Shown here piece by piece: positions 1 through 5,628 of a stretch of DNA of 6,088 bases. The stretch is from JAHDFB01 sp965658745 (GTDB lineage: Bacteria > Bacteroidota > Bacteroidia > Chitinophagales > Saprospiraceae): the NCBI GenBank assembly GCA_965658745.1, contig CBFHTK010000025.1, positions 1-6,088 of the forward strand, given 5' to 3'. Both the position numbers and the translations under genes were made by a program. The notes beneath the pieces are model-generated. The model did no database searches, was not told the DNA's origin, and saw only the letters and a program-made list of their open reading frames with translations. Numbering within the stretch: position 1 is the stretch's first letter; each line of letters begins with the position of its first letter.

Positions 1-621
1 TCTTTCGGAGTAACACTCGCTAGCATATCGCAGAAAATGGCATTGGTTATAAGCGTAGGTTTTGCAATTGTTTTTTTCAACGAACAAGTGAATGCGCTAA
101 AAATAGCAGGAATAATTACAGCGCTTGCTGCTATTATTCTCATCAACATTCCATCCAAAGGTCTGCACATTGATCCCAAAATAGCCAAGACTGGTTGGTA
201 CATGCTTTTTCTGAACTTCTTCTTTTCAGGACTGATTGAGACGATACTATTCTACGTGGAAACGATGAACATCAGTGAAAGTGCAGACATCGGTTTTGTT
301 GTAGGACTATTTGGAATGGCGGCGGTTATTGGTACCATTATCATGATCGGCGGATGGATATCTGGTAAGATGAAATTTGAATGGAAAAATGTGATTGCTG
401 GAATATCTTTAGGAATTCCCAATTTTTTCACGATTTATCTTTTATTACGAGTCATAGACACTGGGATTGAAGGTTCGGTAATATTTCCGATTCTCAATGT
501 TTCGATTATACTCGGTTCCGCCCTTTTGGGCTTGACCCTCTTCAAAGAAAAGCTAAGCATACTTCAATGGATAGGTTGCGGGCTTGGCACACTGTGCATT
601 ATCTTAATCTCTATAAGCTGA
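1..621 (+). CDS. DMT-superfamily (EamA) membrane transporter, 5' end missing
   Basis: The reading frame is open from base 1 to the TGA at 619-621, giving 206 residues. The ATG at 37 is internal, because in-frame codons upstream of it (SFGVTLASISQ) read straight into the same membrane protein. The product is very hydrophobic, with about seven predicted membrane segments. It shows the ends of two EamA-type repeats: a first ending in VFFNEQVNALKIAGIITAL and a second ending in LTLFKEKLSILQWIGCGLG. This acidic/basic F-x-E-x-(L/V) turn followed by a last helix is characteristic of drug/metabolite transporters. EamA proteins usually have about 280-300 residues and ten helices, so roughly the first 80-90 residues lie outside the window. 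It should be an inner-membrane exporter or permease of small metabolites; the substrate cannot be told from sequence. The stop overlaps the next start (TGATG), which suggests translational coupling with yigZ. Family assignment is firm, function is not. Confidence 0.9.
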   Translation, partial: SFGVTLASISQKMALVISVGFAIVFFNEQVNALKIAGIITALAAIILINIPSKGLHIDPKIAKTGWYMLFLNFFFSGLIETILFYVETMNISESADIGFVVGLFGMAAVIGTIIMIGGWISGKMKFEWKNVIAGISLGIPNFFTIYLLLRVIDTGIEGSVIFPILNVSIILGSALLGLTLFKEKLSILQWIGCGLGTLCIILISIS

Positions 622-1274
622 TGAAAGACACGTACACAATCCCAGTTGGCACGGCCGAAGGCTTTTATAAAGAGAAAGGAAGTAAATTCCATAGCTACGC
701 CTATGCTGTTTGGAGTGTCGAGGAAGTGGAAGAAAAGCTTGAAGAAATCAAAAAGCTACATCCGAAAGCGAGACATATATGTTATGCATATCGCTTACGA
801 CCAGTGGATCAGCAATTTCGCGTCAATGATGATGGTGAACCATCTGGAACTGCTGGAAAACCGATCTTCAATCAAATAATGAGCGCCGAGCTTCACGTCA
901 TTCTAGTGGGTGTTGTTCGCTATTTTGGTGGCACAAAACTAGGAGCCTCAGGGTTGATCAGAGCATACAAAACCGCTGCCGAAGACGCGATTCAACAGCT
1001 TGAGACGGCCGAAAAATATGATACTTTACCTTATCAGATTAACTTCGAATACGGAATGATGGGCGACCTCATGAATGTGCTCAAACAACTAGAAATCGAA
1101 GTAATTGATAAACAGTTTGATTTAAAACCGCACCTGATTGTTGAGTTTCGAAAATCTACCTACCTTCGTCAAATAGACATGATAAAAGCGCATTTTCTAG
1201 GAAGAGAAATTGAGGACATAGAGGAAGATACGGTAGTGGAAGGTTTAAAATTTCTGGATATAGAAGTCGAATAG
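621..1274 (+). CDS. yigZ: YigZ/IMPACT family protein (UPF0029 plus DUF1949 domains)
   Basis: A protein of 217 residues, close to the usual 200-220 for bacterial YigZ. The N-terminal IMPACT/UPF0029 domain (about residues 1-125) contains KGSKF at 20-24, the conserved DDGEPSGTAGKPI stretch at 70-82, and the family signature VVRYFGGTKLG at 98-108. A C-terminal ferredoxin-like DUF1949 domain spans roughly residues 138-202. The family is related to the eukaryotic GCN2 regulator IMPACT. In bacteria it is linked to translation or nucleic-acid binding, but its exact biochemical role is unsettled. The start is the ATG at 621, which overlaps the TGA of the transporter gene. An upstream ATG at 567 would add 18 residues encoded inside the transporter gene that do not fit the family N-terminus. 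No Shine-Dalgarno site is visible, so initiation probably depends on coupling to the upstream gene. coaE follows after 30 bases. Confidence 0.93.
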   Translation: MKDTYTIPVGTAEGFYKEKGSKFHSYAYAVWSVEEVEEKLEEIKKLHPKARHICYAYRLRPVDQQFRVNDDGEPSGTAGKPIFNQIMSAELHVILVGVVRYFGGTKLGASGLIRAYKTAAEDAIQQLETAEKYDTLPYQINFEYGMMGDLMNVLKQLEIEVIDKQFDLKPHLIVEFRKSTYLRQIDMIKAHFLGREIEDIEEDTVVEGLKFLDIEVE

Positions 1275-1304
1275 TGTGTGGGACTTTCGTCCAAAATAAA
1301 AAGT

Positions 1305-1886
1305 ATGAAGCACCTTGCAATTACAGGTAATATCGGAAGTGGAAAAAGTACTGCTTGTCGCTTGTTTGAGCGACTAGACATCCCCGTATATTACAGTGAT
1401 GCAAGAGCGAAAAAACTGATGATCGAAGACCAAAAAGTCATTGGAGCAATCCAAGATCTACTAGGTCAAGAAGCCTATTCCGAAGATGGATCGCTCAACC
1501 GATCGCATGTAGCCTCCAAGATATTTAGCGATCAGACGCTGTTACAACAAATGAACCAGATTGTACATCCTGCTGTGCGAAAAGACTATCATAGCTGGCG
1601 AGAAAATCAAGATGCCGTTTTTACATTGCAGGAATCAGCATTGACCTTTGAGATCGGAGCAGAAAAGATTATGGACTATGTAATTCTTGTTTATGCTCCT
1701 GAGCCGCTTCTGATTAAAAGAAGTACAAAAAGAGATGGGATTGACGAAGCAGCTGTACGTCAGCGACTTAACAAGCAAATGTCTCAAGATTTAAAAGCTC
1801 AAAAAGCAGATTACATCCTTTTTAACGGCTTAACAGATTCACTTTTATTTCAAATCCAGCGTCTTTATCACGAGTTGTCCATGTAA
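1305..1886 (+). CDS. coaE: dephospho-CoA kinase
   Basis: A cytoplasmic enzyme of 193 residues that phosphorylates the ribose 3'-OH of dephospho-CoA with ATP, the final step of coenzyme A synthesis. The P-loop GNIGSGKST is at residues 8-16, directly after a beta strand (MKHLAIT), as expected for the CoaE N-terminus. YSDARAKKLM at 30-39 corresponds to the family's DADxxA substrate-binding region, with Asp32 as the probable catalytic-region acid. QIVHPAVR at 85-92 holds the conserved His-Pro. A later stretch (ESALTFE at 110-116, then VILVYAP) matches the usual E-x-P-L-L-F-E ... DxVI region, with Ser-Ala replacing the common Pro-Leu. The LID-like arginines follow around residues 139-154. A GTG at 1278 would add nine residues ahead of the P-loop strand. 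The ATG at 1305 is preferred because it gives the standard N-terminus and follows an A-rich leader (CCAAAATAAAAAGT). It probably belongs to the same transcript as the transporter and yigZ. Confidence 0.95.
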   Translation: MKHLAITGNIGSGKSTACRLFERLDIPVYYSDARAKKLMIEDQKVIGAIQDLLGQEAYSEDGSLNRSHVASKIFSDQTLLQQMNQIVHPAVRKDYHSWRENQDAVFTLQESALTFEIGAEKIMDYVILVYAPEPLLIKRSTKRDGIDEAAVRQRLNKQMSQDLKAQKADYILFNGLTDSLLFQIQRLYHELSM

Positions 1887-1926
1887 ATGAGACTTTAGTA
1901 ATTCTCGCGACTTGTTGCAATCGATA

Positions 1927-1952
1927 AGCCAACAAAAAGATTGGATTTGGCT
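1927..1952 (+). repeat. short inverted repeat downstream of coaE
   Basis: AGCCAA at 1927-1932 and TTGGCT at 1947-1952 are perfectly complementary, with a 14-base loop. CCAA (1929-1932) can alternatively pair with TTGG (1941-1944). No T-run follows, so this is at best a weak terminator or RNA structure for the coaE transcript. Its right arm overlaps the candidate rocD -33 region. The rest of the 125-base gap between coaE and rocD holds no gene. Confidence 0.3.
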
Positions 1953-1957
1953 CAAAT
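1945..1957. promoter_or_regulatory. possible operator dyad over the rocD -33 element
   Basis: ATTTG-GCT-CAAAT is a perfect five-base inverted repeat around a three-base centre. It overlaps the TTTG proposed as the -33 element, where a repressor or activator could act. Short AT-rich dyads arise easily by chance, and no regulator gene is visible in the window, so this is a weak call. Confidence 0.25.
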
Positions 1958-1982
1958 TCTGAGATAATAATATCTAAATTTG
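1946..1982 (+). promoter_or_regulatory. candidate Bacteroidota-type promoter for rocD
   Basis: TAAATTTG at 1975-1982 is a perfect match to the Bacteroidota -7 consensus TAnnTTTG. TTTG at 1946-1949 matches the -33 element. The spacer is 25 bases, longer than the usual 17-23, so the -33 assignment is less certain than the -7. Transcription would begin near 1989, leaving a leader of about 20 A-rich bases (ATAAAAAAATAA) before the rocD ATG at 2012. The promoter is inferred from pattern only. Confidence 0.6.
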
Positions 1983-2011
1983 GGCAAAACATAAAAAAAT
2001 AATTTTACGAT

Positions 2012-3277
2012 ATGGAAAAGACAATGACTTCAAGTGAGTTGATGCAGATAGAGGATAAATACGGTGCGCATAATTACCACCCATTACCAGTTGTTTTATC
2101 AAAAGGAGAAGGCGTTTATGTATGGGACGTCGAGGGAAAGAAATATTTTGATTTCTTATCGGCTTATTCTGCTGTAAACCAAGGTCACTGTCACCCACGA
2201 ATCGTAAAGGCTCTCAAAGACCAAGCAGAAGTATTGACTCTAACGTCAAGAGCTTTCTACAACGACCAATTGGGTCCTTATGAAAAATACTTAGCTGAAT
2301 ATTTCGATTACGACAAGGTGCTTCCGATCAATTCTGGTGTAGAAGCGGTAGAAACTGCCTTGAAATTGTGCAGAAAATGGGCATATGAGAAAAAAGGCAT
2401 CGAGTTAAACAGAGCAAAAATCATTTTTGCATCAGGTAATTTCCACGGTCGCACGCTTGCAGTTATTTCTGCTTCAACTGATCCTTCAAGTACTGGAGGA
2501 TTTGGGCCATATATGCCTGGATATGAGGTAATTCCATACAATGATCTGGAAGCTTTAAAGACAGCGCTTAAGGACGAGCATGTAGCTGGATTTATTGTTG
2601 AGCCGATCCAAGGTGAAGCGGGTGTTTTCGTTCCAGATGAAGGATACTTAAAAGGAGCTGCTGATCTGTGTAAAGAGCATAATGTATTATTTATCGCTGA
2701 TGAAGTGCAAACAGGTATTGCTAGAACAGGTCGTCTACTGGCTACTTGTGGAAATTGTTCTTGTGAAAAATCTTGTGGTCATCAGCCGGAAGTGAAACCA
2801 GATATTTTGGTACTCGGTAAAGCGATTTCTGGTGGTGTTTTTCCAGTATCCGCTGTACTAGCCGATGATGACATCATGCTTTGTATCAAGCCTGGTGAGC
2901 ACGGATCAACTTTTGGGGGTAACCCCCTTGCGTGTGCCGTAGCAATAGCAGCCCTAGAAGTGATCGAAGATGAAGGACTTGCAGAAAATGCCATGAGACT
3001 TGGTAGAATATTCAGAGAGCGGATGCAAAATCTCGCTGATAAATCTGAATGGGTGAGCTTGGTTCGAGGGAAAGGACTTCTTAACGCAATCGTGATCAAT
3101 GATACAGAAGATAGTTCTACTGCGTGGGATATGTGTGTAGCATTACGAGACAATGGACTACTTGCAAAACCTACACACGGTAATATCATCCGATTTGCAC
3201 CTCCTTTGGTCATTACCGAGGATGAACTTCATCAGTGTTGCGATATTATAGAAAAAACAATTTTAGCATTCAAATAA
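2012..3277 (+). CDS. rocD: ornithine aminotransferase (ornithine--oxo-acid transaminase)
   Basis: A cytoplasmic PLP-dependent class III (fold type I) aminotransferase of 421 residues. It converts ornithine and 2-oxoglutarate to glutamate-5-semialdehyde and glutamate, linking arginine/ornithine breakdown to proline and glutamate. Alignment from memory with human ornithine aminotransferase is close throughout. Tyr22 (GAHNYHPLP), Arg147 (NFHGRT) and Glu202 (PIQGEAG) match human Tyr55, Arg180 and Glu235, which bind substrate and distinguish this enzyme from other class III aminotransferases. Asp230 (ADEVQTG) would hold the pyridine nitrogen, and Lys270 (LGKAISGG) is the Schiff-base lysine. NSG at 107-109 and HGSTFGG at 298-304 bind phosphate. 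An insertion of about 11 residues with cysteines at 246, 249, 251 and 255 precedes the catalytic lysine. The ATG at 2012 is the first plausible start and follows an A-rich leader. The gene seems to be transcribed alone, from the candidate promoter at 1946-1982. Confidence 0.96.
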   Translation: MEKTMTSSELMQIEDKYGAHNYHPLPVVLSKGEGVYVWDVEGKKYFDFLSAYSAVNQGHCHPRIVKALKDQAEVLTLTSRAFYNDQLGPYEKYLAEYFDYDKVLPINSGVEAVETALKLCRKWAYEKKGIELNRAKIIFASGNFHGRTLAVISASTDPSSTGGFGPYMPGYEVIPYNDLEALKTALKDEHVAGFIVEPIQGEAGVFVPDEGYLKGAADLCKEHNVLFIADEVQTGIARTGRLLATCGNCSCEKSCGHQPEVKPDILVLGKAISGGVFPVSAVLADDDIMLCIKPGEHGSTFGGNPLACAVAIAALEVIEDEGLAENAMRLGRIFRERMQNLADKSEWVSLVRGKGLLNAIVINDTEDSSTAWDMCVALRDNGLLAKPTHGNIIRFAPPLVITEDELHQCCDIIEKTILAFK

Positions 3278-3313
3278 TAGAGCTAAACTACTCCTACATG
3301 TTGTTTTATGGGT

Positions 3314-3346
3314 TTAATTGGCTCTAAAAATTGTATTGCCAATTGA
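3314..3346 (+). repeat. hairpin-forming inverted repeat after rocD
   Basis: AATTGGC at 3316-3322 and GCCAATT at 3338-3344 form a perfect 7-bp stem, extendable to 9 bp with one G-U pair, around a 15-base loop. It lies 38 bases after the rocD stop. No T-run follows on the + strand, so it is not a canonical terminator. It may protect the 3' end of the rocD mRNA or be a protein-binding dyad. No gene is seen in the 158-base gap at 3278-3435. Confidence 0.4.
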
Positions 3347-3381
3347 TACATCGGCTATTTCCGATACTTAATCGAAATTTC

Positions 3382-3413
3382 TTGAAGTAAAGAGTTGTGA
3401 ATAGTTACATTTA
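3382..3413 (+). promoter_or_regulatory. candidate promoter for the S9 peptidase gene
   Basis: TACATTTA at 3406-3413 matches the Bacteroidota -7 consensus TAnnTTTG except for the last base. TTG at 3382-3384 lies 21 bases upstream, a usual spacing. Transcription would start near 3420, between the alternative GTG start at 3397 and the ATG at 3436, so it would allow only the ATG start. One mismatch in an AT-rich gap makes this a tentative call. Confidence 0.35.
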
Positions 3414-3435
3414 CGTACATCAAAACCCATATCTA

Positions 3436-5430
3436 ATGACAAGTAGAGTATTATTTTTCTTTTTAGCCTGCCTAAGTATTAATTTCATGCAAGCACAAAC
3501 AACAGAGGCGGAACTCCCAGGAGACAAGACCCTACCCTCTTCAACAGAAGATCTTCAAGCATTAGCTGCCCTTGAGACTGGCAGTTTCGATTATGAAGTT
3601 TCTGATTATTTTAAGAAGCCAGAAAAATCGGATTTTCAGTTTTCACCAAATGGACAGTACGTTTCATATCGCGAGCGAGATGAGAATGGAAAAAGCCATG
3701 TTTTCGTAAAGAGTACGGAAACGGATGAGGTATCAAAAGTAATCGAAGAAGGTGAAGAGTTGATTCGCGGATATGGATGGGCCAATGATAATCGTTTGCT
3801 TTATGTCAGTGATCAAGGTGGTAACGAAAACTACCACATCTATGCGATCGACCTTGATGGAAAAAACCAACAGGATTTAACGCCTTTTGAAGATGTAAGA
3901 GCTGGTATCATAAATAGTTTACCAGATCAGAAGGAATACATGATTATTCAAATGAATAAAGACAATCCTGAAGTTTTTGAGCCATACAAACTAAACGTTA
4001 CTAATGGTGATCTAGTCAAATTATACGATAATCCAGACCCTACGAATCCCATTGCTTCGTATGACTTTGATAAGGACGGAAATCTTCGTGCTTTTACGAA
4101 GCAAAAAGGAGGCGTCAACTATGTTCTTTTCTTCAAGAAGAACGGAGCAGAAGATTTCGAACAGATCATCGAAACAACGTGGAAAGATAATTTCTATATC
4201 CAAGGATTCGACTATGAGTCTAAAAATCCAGATCACGCCTATGTGATCAGTAATCTTGAGTCTGATACAGACGAGATTCTACTTGTGGATCTTGGTACAA
4301 TGAAGACGATTAAGAAGATTTACAGTAACGATACGTATGATGTAAGTGGTATTTCACGATCTCGCAAGCGAGACTACGAGGTAGATTACTATTCTTATAC
4401 AGGTGAAAAGCGTGTTGTCATTCCAGTGAGTGATTACTACAAGAAACTTCACAAGAAATTCCAAAAGCAATTTGGTAATAAGCAGTTTTCTATTTCTAGT
4501 AAAACTGAGGCGGAAGATAAGTATTTGATCTATGTAACATCAGATAAACTCTATGGTAAGTACTTTGTCTACGACAAGGAAGACGATAGTTTTAAAGAAG
4601 TAATCGACCTTATGCCACAGCTGAAAGAAAGCGACATGGCGGAAATGAGACCGATCATGTATAAGACTAGAGATGGTCTGACTGTGTACGGATATCTTAC
4701 AATCCCGAACAGTGCTAAAATGGGTAAAAAAGTACCATTAATTGTTAATCCACACGGTGGACCTTATGGTCCAAGAGACAATTGGGGATTCAATCCTGAA
4801 ACGCAGCTTTTTGCAAGTAGAGGTTATGCTACACTACAGGTAAACTACAGAGGTTCTGGAGGTTACGGCAAAAAACACTTCTTAGCTGGAAGTAAGCAGA
4901 TCGGGCGAAAAATGCTTAATGATCTAGAAGATGGTGTGGCTTTCGCCAAAAGTATGGACTTTATTGACGGCGATAGAATTGCTATCTATGGAGCGAGTTA
5001 CGGTGGTTTGGCAACACTGGGAAGTTTGGTAAAAACTCCAGATTTGTATACATGTGGCGTTGATTATGTGGGTGTTTCCAACTTATTCACATTTGTCAAT
5101 TCATTCCCTGCATATTGGAAGCCGTTTATGGCGCAATTCTACGAGCAATGGTATGACGAAACAAATGAGGAAGAAAAGAAACTTATGGAAGAAGTAAGTC
5201 CTGCATTGCACGTTGATAAAATAACGAAGCCACTATTTGTAGTTCAAGGAGCCAATGATCCAAGGGTGAATATCAATGAATCTGACCAGATCGTAAGCAA
5301 ACTGAGAGATAGAGACGTTGATGTTCCTTATATGGTTAAATACAATGAAGGTCACGGTTTTGGGCATGAAGAGAATCGTATTGAATTGTATCAATCCATG
5401 ATGGGCTTTTTTGCTAAGCACCTGAAGTAA
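3436..5430 (+). CDS. secreted S9-family serine peptidase (prolyl oligopeptidase / acylaminoacyl-peptidase type)
   Basis: A protein of 664 residues from the ATG at 3436. A GTG at 3397 would add 13 polar residues before the signal peptide and is disfavoured. Residues 1-20 form a signal peptide: Arg4, a hydrophobic core VLFFFLACL, and probable cleavage at MQA/QTT, so the enzyme is exported to the periplasm. Residues about 50-400 form a beta-propeller-type domain with repeats such as FQFSPNGQYVSY at 67-78; in this family it gates substrate access. The alpha/beta-hydrolase domain runs from about 404 to the end. It has HGGP at 440-443 (oxyanion region), NYRGSGGYG, and nucleophile Ser521 in GASYGG. 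Asp608 (GANDPRV) and His640 (EGHGFG) complete the triad. It should cleave short peptides for scavenging; specificity between dipeptidyl, acylaminoacyl and prolyl cleavage cannot be settled. No type IX secretion C-terminal domain is visible. Cys12 follows FLA, a poor lipobox, so a lipoprotein is less likely. A strong terminator follows. Confidence 0.93.
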   Translation: MTSRVLFFFLACLSINFMQAQTTEAELPGDKTLPSSTEDLQALAALETGSFDYEVSDYFKKPEKSDFQFSPNGQYVSYRERDENGKSHVFVKSTETDEVSKVIEEGEELIRGYGWANDNRLLYVSDQGGNENYHIYAIDLDGKNQQDLTPFEDVRAGIINSLPDQKEYMIIQMNKDNPEVFEPYKLNVTNGDLVKLYDNPDPTNPIASYDFDKDGNLRAFTKQKGGVNYVLFFKKNGAEDFEQIIETTWKDNFYIQGFDYESKNPDHAYVISNLESDTDEILLVDLGTMKTIKKIYSNDTYDVSGISRSRKRDYEVDYYSYTGEKRVVIPVSDYYKKLHKKFQKQFGNKQFSISSKTEAEDKYLIYVTSDKLYGKYFVYDKEDDSFKEVIDLMPQLKESDMAEMRPIMYKTRDGLTVYGYLTIPNSAKMGKKVPLIVNPHGGPYGPRDNWGFNPETQLFASRGYATLQVNYRGSGGYGKKHFLAGSKQIGRKMLNDLEDGVAFAKSMDFIDGDRIAIYGASYGGLATLGSLVKTPDLYTCGVDYVGVSNLFTFVNSFPAYWKPFMAQFYEQWYDETNEEEKKLMEEVSPALHVDKITKPLFVVQGANDPRVNINESDQIVSKLRDRDVDVPYMVKYNEGHGFGHEENRIELYQSMMGFFAKHLK

Positions 5431-5470
5431 TAATTGACAGACAATAAGTTTAAATACTTTTTAATAATAC

Positions 5471-5508
5471 AGAAGAGATCGAGTCTATGGATTCGATCTC
5501 TTTTTTTT
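5471..5508 (+). terminator. intrinsic terminator after the S9 peptidase gene
   Basis: AGAGATCGA at 5474-5482 pairs perfectly with TCGATCTCT at 5493-5501. The stem extends inward by a G-U, a U-A and a C-G pair to a UAUG tetraloop (5486-5489), and outward by A-U and G-U pairs into the T-run. Eight consecutive Ts (5501-5508) follow directly. It starts 40 bases after the peptidase stop and should insulate the next gene from read-through. Confidence 0.92.
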
Positions 5509-5543
5509 GTAACTTCGGTTTGTACTTAGACACAGGTAGTCAC

Positions 5544-5585
5544 TTTTTCTCGAAAAATCGTGAAAAAACGGCAGAAAGGTGAAAA
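5544..5585. other. phased A/T-tracts upstream of the last gene
   Basis: Runs of T or A centred near 5546, 5555, 5565, 5576 and 5583 recur at roughly one helical turn for the first four. They include near-repeated decamers CGAAAAATCG (5551) and TGAAAAAACG (5561). Phased A-tracts often bend DNA and can act as upstream activating or nucleoid-protein sites. I found no convincing -7/-33 pair between the tracts and the ATG at 5629. No other feature is seen in the 120 bases between the terminator and that gene. Confidence 0.3.
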
Positions 5586-5628
5586 TTAGTGCCGGTTACA
5601 AGTAAGTTATATTGCATTACAATGAATT

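Noticed and set aside
567..620. An 18-codon upstream extension of yigZ starting at ATG 567
   Set aside because: It lies inside the transporter gene, does not resemble the YigZ N-terminus, and the ATG at 621 overlapping the TGA gives the expected start and length.
1281..1292. Tiny hairpin GGAC-TTTC-GTCC between yigZ and coaE
   Set aside because: A 4-bp stem is too short to support a terminator or regulatory call, and such matches are common by chance.
1278..1304. GTG start for coaE adding nine residues
   Set aside because: CoaE proteins begin directly with the strand before the P-loop. The ATG at 1305 gives this form and has an A-rich leader.
2782..3213. Minus-strand open frame of 143 codons inside rocD
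   Set aside because: It is an antisense shadow of a strongly conserved aminotransferase gene, is serine-rich and low in complexity, and shows no recognisable domain.
3463..3471. Possible lipoprotein signal in the S9 peptidase (Cys12 after FLA)
   Set aside because: Phe and Leu at -3 and -2 fit the lipobox poorly, and the hydrophobic core continues past the cysteine to a better signal-peptidase I site at MQA/Q.
5434..5462. Promoter-like pair TTG, 18 bases, TACTTTTT between the peptidase stop and the terminator
   Set aside because: Its transcript would end at the terminator within about 40 bases. The match is imperfect and the stretch is AT-rich, so chance is the likelier explanation.
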